64,000 bases of DNA. It comes from Bacteroides sp. (GTDB lineage: Bacteria > Bacteroidota > Bacteroidia > Bacteroidales > Bacteroidaceae). Location: NCBI GenBank assembly GCA_015060735.1, contig SUXX01000003.1, forward strand, positions 1 to 64,000, given 5' to 3'. Position 1 is the stretch's first letter, and each line of letters starts with the position of its first letter. Below the pieces are notes generated by a model, which saw only the letters and a list, made by a program, of their open reading frames with translations, was not told the DNA's origin and ran no database searches. Shown here piece by piece: positions 33,879 through 42,972 of this stretch. A program made the position numbers and the translations under genes.

Positions 33879-36557
33879 ATGGTGCTAATAGGAAAACTAA
33901 AAACTTATGTGTGGGGCCTGATTTGGACTATAGGCTTAATGATAATGTGTTCATGTACTGAATCAAGTATCCAACCCATGCAGCTTACTTGTGAATATGA
34001 GGCTAATGCTTTCATTGATATTCAGAATCCACGTTTGTCCTGGATAAATAGGAATGTAAAACAAGTTTCTGGAGCAGCTCAATCTGCTTATCAAATCAGA
34101 GTTGCTCTTTGTTCGGATGATTTCAGTAATCCGGTTTGGGATTCTGGAAAAGTTCTTTCAGAGGAATCAGCTTTTATTGAATATGAAGGTGCTCCTTTGC
34201 AGTCACGTACCACTTATTATTGGCAAGTGAAGGTTTGGGACGAACAAGGAAATGAGTCTTCGTGGAGTTCTCCGGCTTCTTGGCATGTAGGTTTGCTTTC
34301 AGCCGATGAATGGAAAGGACGATGGATTGGTGCTCCTTGGCAAGGAGTCGAATCTTATGATACAATGTCTTCTTCGGGTGAAACTCAGTATCGGATAGAA
34401 GATAATAGTAAACGGGCACTTCCGGCTCCGCTTTTACGAAAGTCTTTCTCATTGGATAAGCCGATAAAGCAGGCACGATTTTATGGCACCGGACTTGGAT
34501 ACTTCGAACTCTATATCAACGGACAACGTATTGGAGAAGATTATCTTTCACCGAATCAGACCAATTACGATGTGCGTCCGAAATTGGGAACCCGCAACAT
34601 TGTGGTGGAAGACCCGTTCGAGGAATATTTGGTCATGTATCTTACGCATGATTTGACGGAGGTAGTTGCTCAAGGTGAAAATGTATTTGGGGTGATTTTG
34701 GGTAATGGGTTTTATGACATGATTGAGCATTGGCCACCGATGGGTTACGGTACACCTCGTTTTATGGGACAAATTGAAGTAACCTATGCAGATGGAACGA
34801 CAGATGTGATAGCTTCCGATGAGAGCTGGAAGATAGAACGTAGTGCCATTGTTAGTGATCAGATATTCTTGGGTGAACATTACGATGCACGGTTAGAGCA
34901 TGAAGGATGGGCTACAGCCGGTTACGATGATTCTCAATGGGTGTCAGTAGCCTTGAAACCTGCTCCGTGTGGTAAGTTGATACCTCAAAATGGTCCTGCC
35001 GACCGAATTACAGAACGCTATCATCCGGTCAGCATAAAGAAACAAGAGAATGGCTCGTTCAAGGTCAAATTCCCGGTAGAAGTTTCAGGATGGGTAGCAC
35101 TGAAAAATATCCAGGCGAAAGAAGGTCAAAAGATTGAGATTAAATATATTAGCGAATCCGGTAATGGTGCGAATACTTATATAGCTAAAGGTTCGGGTAA
35201 TGAATCTTATCATGCACGTTTCACTTGGTTTGTTTTCTCGGAAGTGGAGATTCATGGACTCGACAATCTGACTTCAGAACAAATCGAAGCTCATTTGGTA
35301 TGTAGCGATGTAGAGGAAGCCGGTACGTTCCGTACTTCCAACGATTTGTTTAACCAAATCAATCAAATTTGGCAACAAAGTCAGCTTGACAATATGCACG
35401 GTGCTATTGCTAGCGATTGTCCGCATCGCGAGCGTTCTCCTTATACCGGCGACGGACAAATAGCTTGTGCTACTGTGATGTACAATTACAAGGCTCAGAC
35501 ATTCTATAACAAATGGATTCGCGATATACGCGGAGCACAAACGGCTGATGGTTATGTACCTAACTCTGCCCCTTGGCAACCCGGTTGTGGAGGTGGTATT
35601 GGTTGGGGGGCAGCCATCGAAATCATGCCGTGGGAATTCTATCGTCATTATGGCGATGTTCGGATGCTCGAACAAAATTTCAATGCCATGCAACGACATG
35701 TCCGTTGGATGCTGAAGTGGGTGAATCCGGAAACAGGTGTCATGCTTTCACAAGATCCTCAAAGTTGGAAGAATTTGGGTGACTGGTTGCCTCCTCGCCA
35801 GCTTCCTCAAGCCGATTTGGTTCATACTTTCTTGCTTTGGAATAGTGCCGATATCGTGGTGAAAGTGGCCGAAGTGCTTGGTCAAGGTGCTTCAGAATTC
35901 AAGAACATTCGCGACAATGCTTATCGGGCATTCCATCAGGCATTTTATGATGAAGAAACCGGTTCTTATGGAAAACATGGTAGCAATGTACTTGCTTTGC
36001 AAATGGGTGTGCCGGCCGATCGGCGTGAGAAGGTGGTTGCTGCTCTTAAAGCAAATATTGCCGAAGTGAATGACCATTTGGACACAGGTATCATCGGAAC
36101 GCGTTATTTGTTTGAAGTGCTTAGTGACAATGGCTTGACTGATTTGGCATATACCATTATGAACCAGCGTGATTTCCCAAGTTATGGTTGGTGGATTGAG
36201 CAAGGAGCCACTACTACTTGGGAAAATTGGGACGGTCGCGATTCTCGCAATCACCCGATGTTTGGTGGTGGTTTGGGTTGGTATTACCGTGATTTGGCCG
36301 GTCTTCGTTGTAAAGAAGCAGGTTTTAAGACGTTCGATATTCGTCCGGTTGTTCCTAAAGACTTGGAATGGGTAGAATATACACACGAAACGACTTATGG
36401 TGAAATAGCTATCAAGTGGGAACAAAAGGATGGTCAATTCAAGTTGGATTGTACCATTCCGGTGGGTACTAAAGCTACTGTTTGGATGCCATCAAAAGAT
36501 GGTTATCAACCACACGAAGTCGTCTCGGGCTGTTATTCGTTTGAATCAAACCTTTAA
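33879..36557 (+). CDS. GH78 alpha-L-rhamnosidase lipoprotein
   Basis: An 892-residue lipoprotein (signal ending MCSC, lipid Cys26) with the full GH78 layout: fibronectin-like N domain (PRLSWINRN..., about 45-145), Bac_rhamnosid_N lectin-like domain (ARFYGTGLGYFELYINGQ), six-hairpin catalytic domain and a C-terminal beta domain. The signature SDCPHRERSPYTGDGQ keeps the Asp, Glu, Asp spacing of characterised enzymes (Asp513, catalytic acid Glu518, Asp525), and the base is probably Glu782 in TTTWENWDG. It should release terminal alpha-L-rhamnose. It is 6 bp downstream of the phosphodiesterase gene and ends in a long terminator. The presence of rhamnosidase activity next to mannosidases suggests a mixed target glycan. 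Confidence 0.92.
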   Translation: MVLIGKLKTYVWGLIWTIGLMIMCSCTESSIQPMQLTCEYEANAFIDIQNPRLSWINRNVKQVSGAAQSAYQIRVALCSDDFSNPVWDSGKVLSEESAFIEYEGAPLQSRTTYYWQVKVWDEQGNESSWSSPASWHVGLLSADEWKGRWIGAPWQGVESYDTMSSSGETQYRIEDNSKRALPAPLLRKSFSLDKPIKQARFYGTGLGYFELYINGQRIGEDYLSPNQTNYDVRPKLGTRNIVVEDPFEEYLVMYLTHDLTEVVAQGENVFGVILGNGFYDMIEHWPPMGYGTPRFMGQIEVTYADGTTDVIASDESWKIERSAIVSDQIFLGEHYDARLEHEGWATAGYDDSQWVSVALKPAPCGKLIPQNGPADRITERYHPVSIKKQENGSFKVKFPVEVSGWVALKNIQAKEGQKIEIKYISESGNGANTYIAKGSGNESYHARFTWFVFSEVEIHGLDNLTSEQIEAHLVCSDVEEAGTFRTSNDLFNQINQIWQQSQLDNMHGAIASDCPHRERSPYTGDGQIACATVMYNYKAQTFYNKWIRDIRGAQTADGYVPNSAPWQPGCGGGIGWGAAIEIMPWEFYRHYGDVRMLEQNFNAMQRHVRWMLKWVNPETGVMLSQDPQSWKNLGDWLPPRQLPQADLVHTFLLWNSADIVVKVAEVLGQGASEFKNIRDNAYRAFHQAFYDEETGSYGKHGSNVLALQMGVPADRREKVVAALKANIAEVNDHLDTGIIGTRYLFEVLSDNGLTDLAYTIMNQRDFPSYGWWIEQGATTTWENWDGRDSRNHPMFGGGLGWYYRDLAGLRCKEAGFKTFDIRPVVPKDLEWVEYTHETTYGEIAIKWEQKDGQFKLDCTIPVGTKATVWMPSKDGYQPHEVVSGCYSFESNL

Positions 36558-36608
36558 TAAAAAACCGGGCATGTATTCATGCCCGGTTTTTTATTAAAAA
36601 GTTTGATT
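36544..36608. terminator. Long composite terminator hairpin
   Basis: A 20-bp perfect stem (36554-36573 with 36578-36597, core AACCGGGCATG/CATGCCCGGTT) is extended outward by AATCAAAC (36544-36551) and GTTTGATT (36601-36608). The left outer arm lies within the last codons of the GH78 gene. It can stop both that gene and the convergent unknown gene. Confidence 0.85.
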
Positions 36609-36619
36609 CATGTTTGTTA

Positions 36620-39034
36620 TTATTTCAATACAATCGTTTGTGGTTTTCCTCGAGTGATAAACCGTACCTGTATGTCAGGGGTTGTATCGTCTATCGGTTC
36701 GCATGAGAAAATTACATGCGAATCTCCGGTTGGCATTTCGGCCACTCCTTGGGGAGTAACGTCTGTAATTACCCGATAATTCTTGTCCGTAACAGTTGCT
36801 TTCCCTTCGTAGGTGTAAAGTAAATATTGGTCGGTTTCCAGTGTACAAGGAAATACGATTGTTCCTTTGGTGGTTTGGATTTTCGGATTTTCAATAGCTC
36901 CATCTCCTTCCACTTTCAGGCGGAAAGCATATTTCCCACCATACGATGTGTTTACTACCCAATCTGAGCCACCTGTTTGTCCCGGTTGCATTTCCGATAA
37001 AGCACAATGGAAGTACTTCGTAATGTTCAACGGATAGAGTAAGAATTCTTTTTCATTCTTTTTTTCCAGGTGCCATTCTGTTTCTACCTTTTTCAATTCC
37101 TCCATTTGTTCGGGTGTGAAACATTGTTTTTCACGGAGCATATCCCAATGCTTGATAGCTGTTAGCAGTTGGTCTATTTGTCCATGGTTTTTCAATGTTC
37201 GCACATTGATGCTCATGGCATATCCGGCGTCGAATCCGGCCGATTCAGACAAGGCCCATTCCAGGTCTTCCAGCGTAGTGGCTTCAAACTTGCGGTCGGC
37301 CAAACGAATCAAGAACCAACCCAACATCCGAGGGAACAAATTTCGTTGGAAGAATTTCTGATTCTTGATACGGTTTTTCACTTGTCCGGTTCGCATGGCT
37401 TCTCCCCATGGTTCTCCCCAATTCATACGGGTGTGAATATGCCAGTTAAAATGGTTAAGTCTGCTTGCGTCGTTTAATACATTATGTTTTACACCTTGGT
37501 AAAATCGTTTCACGAAGTGCGAGGTCGAATAATCTTCATGTCCGGTATACATGCATCCTTCCAATCCATCGAATGATATTTGTTTCAATCCTGTTTTATT
37601 GAAGATTTCAATCAGTCGGGCAGCATACGCATCTTGTAGCTCCAGGTCAGGGAAGAATGTCTTGTATGGATAGTCCCATAGTTTATATAGTGGAGTTTCT
37701 ATAGTATGTGTTGCTGCAGTGGTGCCAAATGCTCCTCGGGTACACCCTGTCAGCAGCATTGTTTCACCTTCCTGCTTTACTTCTCCATAGGTAATCAATT
37801 CTTGGTCTATCATCAGGCCATTCAGCGTCATGGGTAATTCGAAATAGTTTGAATTCTGGATACGTATTTCCGTTTGTTTGTCATCAATGCCGGATGTGAG
37901 TTGCAATGCTCCTTGTTTTAGCAAGTGGGTAGAGGGTATAGGGGTTACGTAGGCATCGTTGGTCGTGGTGAAGTTGGTCAGTGTATGAATTCCCATGGCG
38001 ATACCTCTTTGAGCAGCTTTTTTCACTAGTGCTGCAACTTTTTCATCTCCTCCTTCTACAAATTTTTTGCTCCATCGGAAGTGCCCCCATTCTTCAAAAG
38101 GATCGGAATGATAGATGTATTTGAATCCGGCTTTTTCTGCTTTGTCCAGTATGAAGTCAAAATCCTTTTCTCCGAAATTTGAGATAAGGTATGAGTTCAT
38201 GGCTGCCCGGCTTGTTTTTCCCCATTCACCATCAAATAAAGGATGTGGTAATCCTTGTTCTTGTTCAATGGCAGCTATTCTTGTTAAGGCTTCACTTTGT
38301 GAAGCTCCCCAGATGGCGATTTTTGCCCCTTTGATGTGTGCATCTTCTCCTTTCACCGGTTCAATCTGCATGTCCTTTAATTGGAAGATCGTTCGTTGTT
38401 CGGCTTGTGAACGGTTTCGGCAGAATAGTTGGAAGGCAGCTCCATCTGTTAGGTCTACGGCTGCCAGCCGATGTATAGGGATGGTTCCTACCGACAATTC
38501 GGTTTCTTTTCCTTTTATCTTGAAGTATGTCTGCACTTGTTCGGCATATTCTTCGGGTACTCCGGCTGTGGTTTTGGTGTTCATACTTTGCATGCCCATG
38601 GCTATTCCGTTTCCTTGTACTACTCCTACGATGTCGCCCACCTGTTCATGCATTTGTATACTGATAGGGCCGAAGATGATGGCTTCATAATGTGAAGGCA
38701 CTTCATGAGCTTCTAAAGTGATGCAATGAGGTGTTTCTGTATATGCCAATTCTACTATCGAATGGTCGGACATCGTTACTTGAAGCTTGTCTTGATTCTT
38801 CGTTAGCTGTATAGGGGTAATCAGTTGCTTGTCGTTGCATGCGGTCAGTATAGGTGATGATTCTTCTTTCATGACCTCTTTATCGGCTATCCGGATGGAT
38901 TGGTAATATCCTTTTTCATTCAGTGTTATCTCCAGGTTTTTGGATTGCAACAAGATGTTGTTTTGTGCTTGTATAGTCGATAGACTGTTTCCTATACAAA
39001 GGGCAATCAGTATACTTTTGAGAATGTTTTTCAT
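36620..39034 (-). CDS. Large secreted protein of unknown family, possible glycosidase
   Basis: 804 residues from the ATG at 39034, with a signal peptide (MKNILKSILIALCIGNSLSTIQAQ). A start four codons earlier is possible. I do not recognise the family. It appears to have an N-terminal beta-rich region (to about 270), a central region with alternating helices and strands like a TIM barrel, for example FDFILDKAEKAGFKYIYHSD and GLKQISFDGLEGCMYTGHED, and a C-terminal beta domain. The Asp and Glu in FDGLEG and the Asp/Glu in DPFEEWGHF are candidate catalytic acids. Context suggests a carbohydrate-active enzyme related to the glycan locus; the strand differs. A -7 box is at 39068-39075. Confidence 0.6.
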   Translation of the reverse strand: MKNILKSILIALCIGNSLSTIQAQNNILLQSKNLEITLNEKGYYQSIRIADKEVMKEESSPILTACNDKQLITPIQLTKNQDKLQVTMSDHSIVELAYTETPHCITLEAHEVPSHYEAIIFGPISIQMHEQVGDIVGVVQGNGIAMGMQSMNTKTTAGVPEEYAEQVQTYFKIKGKETELSVGTIPIHRLAAVDLTDGAAFQLFCRNRSQAEQRTIFQLKDMQIEPVKGEDAHIKGAKIAIWGASQSEALTRIAAIEQEQGLPHPLFDGEWGKTSRAAMNSYLISNFGEKDFDFILDKAEKAGFKYIYHSDPFEEWGHFRWSKKFVEGGDEKVAALVKKAAQRGIAMGIHTLTNFTTTNDAYVTPIPSTHLLKQGALQLTSGIDDKQTEIRIQNSNYFELPMTLNGLMIDQELITYGEVKQEGETMLLTGCTRGAFGTTAATHTIETPLYKLWDYPYKTFFPDLELQDAYAARLIEIFNKTGLKQISFDGLEGCMYTGHEDYSTSHFVKRFYQGVKHNVLNDASRLNHFNWHIHTRMNWGEPWGEAMRTGQVKNRIKNQKFFQRNLFPRMLGWFLIRLADRKFEATTLEDLEWALSESAGFDAGYAMSINVRTLKNHGQIDQLLTAIKHWDMLREKQCFTPEQMEELKKVETEWHLEKKNEKEFLLYPLNITKYFHCALSEMQPGQTGGSDWVVNTSYGGKYAFRLKVEGDGAIENPKIQTTKGTIVFPCTLETDQYLLYTYEGKATVTDKNYRVITDVTPQGVAEMPTGDSHVIFSCEPIDDTTPDIQVRFITRGKPQTIVLK

Positions 39035-39067
39035 GGTGATAAGCAATTGTTAAATAATAGATTTGCA

Positions 39068-39075
39068 CAAAGGTA
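39068..39075 (-). promoter_or_regulatory. -7 box for the unknown 804-residue protein
   Basis: TACCTTTG on the minus strand matches TAnnTTTG, 34 bp before the ATG at 39034. Confidence 0.6.
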
Positions 39076-39090
39076 TGGAAATCTTTCATG

Positions 39091-39128
39091 AAAAAAAAGT
39101 AGATGTACTTTTTTGAGCACATCTACTT
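39091..39128 (-). terminator. Intrinsic terminator of the ahpCF unit
   Basis: On the minus strand AAGTAGATGT and ACATCTACTT form a 10-bp stem followed by eight T residues, 23 bp after the ahpF stop. Confidence 0.8.
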
Positions 39129-39150
39129 GGATATAGTTTGTTGGTTAAGT

Positions 39151-40713
39151 CTAGAAATTTCCTCTCATCCGGTCGTCGAAGGCTGATAGGGCAGCTTTGG
39201 CTCCTTCACCCATGGCGATGATGATTTGCTTGTAGGGTACCGACGATACATCTCCAGCGGCATATACTCCCAGCAAGTTAGTTCGACAATGGGTATCAAT
39301 CATGATTTCGCCGATAGGGGATGTTTCCAATTCCTCGCAGAAAGGCTGGCTGTTGGCACTCAGCCCGATTTGTACGAACACCCCGTCCAAAGGCAAGTTT
39401 CTTTCTTCCCCGTTTCCGCGATTCTTCAGGCGAAGGCTCGTTACTTTTTCGCCATCGCCTATGACCTCGGTCGTCTGCGTGAAAGTAATGATTTCTACGT
39501 TTGACAGACTTCGAGCCTTGTCTTGCAACACTTGGTCGGCTTTCAATGTATCGAGGAATTCAATCACCGTTACTTTTTTGCAGATACCGGCCAGGTCGAT
39601 GGCTGCTTCAATTCCTGAGTTTCCTCCACCTACTACGGCCACTTCCTTTCCGGCATAGAAAGGCCCGTCGCAATGCGGACAGAAAGCCACTCCACGGCCG
39701 ATGTATTCGGCTTCTCCGGGCACGTTGAGGCGTCTCCAACCGGCTCCGGTGGCGATGATTACCGCCGGGGCACTGAATGTTTCTCCACCTTTTACGAGGA
39801 TTTGCTTGTCTTTGCCCTTCAAGTCAGCCGATTCTACCCGTCGGTTTTCGAACAATTCAATCGGGTATTGAGTGAGGTGTGTGCGGAGGTCATCTGCCAA
39901 TTGGCTTCCGGTGGTGTGCGGTACCGAAATCAGGTTCTCGATACCTACCGTTTCTTTTACTTGTCCACCGATGCGTTCGGCTATCACACCTACCTTCAAG
40001 CCTTTTCTAGCCGAATAGATAGCTGCTGAGGCTCCGGCCGGTCCACCACCCACCACCAATACGTCAAAGGTCCGATGTACGGGCTGACTATTGACATCTA
40101 TCGGTGTCGAAGGATAGACGGCTTCCAATTTTTCGAGGAGTTCCCCCATCGAACCTCGTCCCACATGTAGTAACTTTCCGTTGGCAAAGACCGAAGGTAC
40201 AGCCTGTACGCCCTGTTTGTTCACTTCGTCTTGAAAGAGAGCACCATCCACCATCTCGTGACGGATGTTCGGGTTAGCCAAAGACATGATGTTCAAGGTT
40301 TGTACTACATCGGGGCAATTCGTGCAAGTCAGCGACACGTAAGTTTGCAGATGAATATCCCCCTGCAAGGCACGGATGCGTCGGGCAATGCCTTCATCGG
40401 GCAAGTTCTTTCCCTTGCCGTCGGCATTCAGTACGGCCAGTAGCAAGGAGGTAAATTCATGTCCGTTAGGGATGCCCCTGAAGGTGATACCGGTGTCCTT
40501 TCCGTTTTTCAGGATTGTAAAACTCAGGTCATCGGTTTCGGCTTCGTGCTTCTCTACGTTCAGACGGGCAGATGTACTTGCAAAGTCATTCAGAAACGCT
40601 ATGAGCTGATTGCTTTCCTCACGCAGAGGGGCATAGCTGATGCGGAATGTATAATCGGCTTCCAGGTTGCGGAAGATTTCGGTTACTTGTTGAAGGGTTG
40701 AGGTATCTAACAT
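39151..40713 (-). CDS. ahpF: Alkyl hydroperoxide reductase subunit F
   Basis: A 520-residue flavoprotein that passes electrons from NAD(P)H to AhpC. The N-terminal part is a double thioredoxin fold with redox pair Cys130/Cys133 (LTCTNCPDVV). The remaining part is thioredoxin-reductase-like, with FAD motif VVGGGPAGASAAIYSA, the catalytic pair Cys345/Cys348 in FCPHCDGPFYAG, the NAD-binding VVGGGNSGIEAAIDLA, and a C-terminal YAAGDVSSVPYKQ FAD site. Length and order are the family standard. It lies 75 bp downstream of ahpC on the same strand, separated by a hairpin that may lower its expression relative to ahpC. Confidence 0.96.
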   Translation of the reverse strand: MLDTSTLQQVTEIFRNLEADYTFRISYAPLREESNQLIAFLNDFASTSARLNVEKHEAETDDLSFTILKNGKDTGITFRGIPNGHEFTSLLLAVLNADGKGKNLPDEGIARRIRALQGDIHLQTYVSLTCTNCPDVVQTLNIMSLANPNIRHEMVDGALFQDEVNKQGVQAVPSVFANGKLLHVGRGSMGELLEKLEAVYPSTPIDVNSQPVHRTFDVLVVGGGPAGASAAIYSARKGLKVGVIAERIGGQVKETVGIENLISVPHTTGSQLADDLRTHLTQYPIELFENRRVESADLKGKDKQILVKGGETFSAPAVIIATGAGWRRLNVPGEAEYIGRGVAFCPHCDGPFYAGKEVAVVGGGNSGIEAAIDLAGICKKVTVIEFLDTLKADQVLQDKARSLSNVEIITFTQTTEVIGDGEKVTSLRLKNRGNGEERNLPLDGVFVQIGLSANSQPFCEELETSPIGEIMIDTHCRTNLLGVYAAGDVSSVPYKQIIIAMGEGAKAALSAFDDRMRGNF

Positions 40714-40738
40714 AATTAGTTGATGAGTTTTGATGGTC

Positions 40739-40769
40739 GTGTCATCCTAAGCAGTGCTTAGGATGACAC
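40739..40769 (-). terminator. Intercistronic hairpin between ahpC and ahpF
   Basis: GTGTCATCCTAAGC (40739-40752) pairs perfectly with 40756-40769 around a 3-nt loop. There is no long T-run, so partial termination or mRNA stabilisation is more likely than a full stop. Confidence 0.6.
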
Positions 40770-40788
40770 AAATGGTGCAAATAATACT

Positions 40789-41355
40789 TTAGATTTTTCC
40801 TACCAGGTCGATGCTGGGTTTCAATGTTTCGGCACCCTGTTGCCACTTAGCCGGACATACTTCGCCCGGGTGGTTGGCTACGAAGATAGCCGCTTCTACC
40901 TTGCGGACAAGCTCGTCGGCATTTCGTCCGATGCTGTTGTCTTGAATTTCGGCAATCTTGATTTTTCCTTCCGGATTCACGAGGAAGGTACCGCGATAAG
41001 CCATGCCGTCTTCTTCAATCATCACGCCAAATCCACGGCTCAATACGCCTGTCGGGTCGGCCAACATCGGGTAATTGATTTTTCGGATACTTTCCGATGC
41101 ATCGTGCCATGCTTTGTGTACAAAGTGTGAGTCTGTGCTGACGGAATATACGTCTACGCCAAGGCTTTGCAGTTTTTCGTACTTCTCGGCCAAGTCAACC
41201 AATTCGGTTGGGCAAACAAAAGTGAAGTCAGCCGGGTAGAAGAAGAAAATGGCCCACTTGCCCTTTACGTCGTCGCTTGATAGGGTAGTGAAGTTACCGT
41301 TGTGATATGCCTGTACTTTAAATTCAGGAAGCTGTGCATTGATAATTGGTGTCAT
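40789..41355 (-). CDS. ahpC: Alkyl hydroperoxide reductase subunit C (typical 2-Cys peroxiredoxin)
   Basis: A 188-residue peroxiredoxin that reduces hydrogen peroxide and organic hydroperoxides. The peroxidatic Cys48 lies in FTFVCPTELVDLAEKY and the resolving Cys167 in GEVCPAKWQQG. SRGFGVMIEEDGMAYRGTFL and the C-terminal EAAIFVANHPGEVCP are standard AhpC text. It is first in the leftward ahpCF pair and will be the first enzyme induced by peroxide in such species (OxyR control in the genus, not visible here). A TATTTTTG -7 box is 52 bp upstream. Confidence 0.97.
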   Translation of the reverse strand: MTPIINAQLPEFKVQAYHNGNFTTLSSDDVKGKWAIFFFYPADFTFVCPTELVDLAEKYEKLQSLGVDVYSVSTDSHFVHKAWHDASESIRKINYPMLADPTGVLSRGFGVMIEEDGMAYRGTFLVNPEGKIKIAEIQDNSIGRNADELVRKVEAAIFVANHPGEVCPAKWQQGAETLKPSIDLVGKI

Positions 41356-41406
41356 AATCGTTTTTTTGTTTTAATGTTATTACTAGTTTTCCTTATTTTC
41401 GTGCTA

Positions 41407-41414
41407 CAAAAATA
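41407..41414 (-). promoter_or_regulatory. -7 box for ahpC
   Basis: TATTTTTG on the minus strand matches TAnnTTTG, 52 bp upstream of the ahpC ATG. Confidence 0.45.
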
Positions 41415-41478
41415 TAGCAAAATTTGGGAGTAAAACAAAAAATCCGATTGAAAGGTTTTATGAGGATATAGAAGAAAT

Positions 41479-41727
41479 CTATCTTGACCGTCTGAAGAAG
41501 CACTCCAGCAAAGTACGTTCCCGAATGATGACCTTGGCCGTACCTCTGGTTTCCTTTACCAGCGAAAGTACCGCCCACATCGACACTCCTTCGCGGGTGA
41601 TGAACGACCGTTCGCGAAGCGTTTGCAAGGAATATCGCTTGCCGTAATATCGGGCAATCATCTGCAAACAGGTAGGACCACAGTCCATCGCATCGTGTTG
41701 GCGGTAGTGGGGGAAAGGTTTGAACAT
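41479..41727 (-). pseudogene. Truncated C39 peptidase domain of a peptide-exporting ABC transporter
   Basis: Only 82 residues. MFKPFPHYRQHDAMDCGPTC and the following LQMIARYYGKRYSLQTLRER are the start of a C39 bacteriocin-processing peptidase, with nucleophile Cys16 and the Gln10 of the oxyanion hole. The domain should run to about 130 residues and be followed by membrane and ATPase domains (over 700 in all). After GVSMWAVLSLVKET the text becomes unrelated (RGTAKVIIRERTLLECFFRR) and stops, so the catalytic His/Asp part and the transporter are lost by deletion. It begins 3 bp after the propeller gene, as in an operon. Non-functional as a protease. Confidence 0.8.
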
Positions 41728-41730
41728 AGA

Positions 41731-42936
41731 TTAATTCATTTTCTTTTTACGACAAAGCATTAATAATACATTCGTATCGTAATTCCAGTCATCCACAATT
41801 TTTTCTAATTGAGGAGAAAGTTTATAATCGTCCTCTTCTATTTTCTTTTTATAAGAATAAGGATCTATCATTCCAATATAATGGTCATCTGTTACCCAAT
41901 ACGGCCAAATGGAAGGACCGCCTAAAATATCATCCGTTATTTTCTCATTTTTATCTTCGTTCATCTGAAACCCAATACGTTCCTTTTTATCGTACATTAG
42001 GTATCTATAAATATCGTCTCTATTACCCCTATCACCATTCAAAGGGGCATACCGTTGAGCCAAGATAAAAAGATATCGTTCATCCTCTGCGATTGCCGGA
42101 ATATTCCAGTAGTGGTAACCGTTTTTCCAATGTGCCTCGTAATTATACCAAGCTTGGTATTTTAATGGAAGTTTGTATTTTCCCATATTAAATGCAGCAT
42201 AGACTCTACATTGACTGCCTTTTAGTTGATAAATTGTATCATTGGCTCCAGGACCATTCATATAAAGAGTTTTGGCATAATGGTAAAACGGCTTATAAAG
42301 TGACATATAACTGACTCCACCTGCACTTTGCGGTTTAATGCCATAATAAAAATTAGGAATAGAATATATTGTGTCGCGTAATCTGTTTAATCCATAAAGC
42401 ATATATTTGTCTCGATGTAACGCCATATCTGTTCCCCACAATACTCCATCAGAAAAATCAGCATCCAGAAGGGAGCCTTCTTTATTCTCCATTCGTATGA
42501 AATTTCCATCAAAATCAAAAAAGATTAGCTTTGTATAGTCATTAATCACAAATTCTTTATGTACCGTATCAACTGCTATTCCACACAGCGTAGAATATTC
42601 ACTAGGACCTTGCCCTTTCCCACTGATTTTTGTAATATATTCCCCTTTGTTGGTAAATTTATAAATACCTTCACTTGCATGTATATACCAGTAGTCTCCA
42701 ACAGTTATAAATTGCCAAATCATACTTACCGGCAATTCTTCCGGTGTCTTTAACTCTACCAATTCTATCGTATCGGCAATATCCGAGATTTTGATGTTTC
42801 GTGCATTAGTTATGCATTGCTCAAAATCTATTATGAAAGGTAAGCCGTCTTGAGTGTCTTTGGGCTTATCAACGCAAGCAACAATGAAAGAACAAGAAAG
42901 TATGATTACCCATAAATAAACTTTTTTCATTTTCAT
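41731..42936 (-). CDS. 6-bladed beta-propeller lipoprotein (copy 2)
   Basis: A 401-residue lipoprotein (signal ending FIVAC) of the 6-bladed beta-propeller, DUF4934/BF3164-like group. Blade-like repeats are visible in GIYKFTNKGEYITKISGKGQ, where GxGPxEY follows, and FFDFDGNFIRMENKEG. It is close to the next gene upstream (same blocks: DFEQCI, ARNIKISDIADTIELVEL, ITDDILGGPSIWP, WNYDTNVLLMLCRKKK), a tandem duplication. Such lipoproteins occur beside secreted small peptides (NVEALA type) and peptidase-containing ABC transporters in Bacteroidales; their role is unknown. Gaps are 36 bp upstream and 3 bp downstream. Confidence 0.82.
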   Translation of the reverse strand: MKMKKVYLWVIILSCSFIVACVDKPKDTQDGLPFIIDFEQCITNARNIKISDIADTIELVELKTPEELPVSMIWQFITVGDYWYIHASEGIYKFTNKGEYITKISGKGQGPSEYSTLCGIAVDTVHKEFVINDYTKLIFFDFDGNFIRMENKEGSLLDADFSDGVLWGTDMALHRDKYMLYGLNRLRDTIYSIPNFYYGIKPQSAGGVSYMSLYKPFYHYAKTLYMNGPGANDTIYQLKGSQCRVYAAFNMGKYKLPLKYQAWYNYEAHWKNGYHYWNIPAIAEDERYLFILAQRYAPLNGDRGNRDDIYRYLMYDKKERIGFQMNEDKNEKITDDILGGPSIWPYWVTDDHYIGMIDPYSYKKKIEEDDYKLSPQLEKIVDDWNYDTNVLLMLCRKKKMN

Positions 42937-42972
42937 TGTGTTTTTTAGTTAATAAATAGATTATTTATAATG

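Noticed and set aside
41393..41578. Small minus-strand frame overlapping the C39 peptidase stump
   Set aside because: It is a different frame of the same remnant without known motifs; it does not restore the missing part of the transporter.
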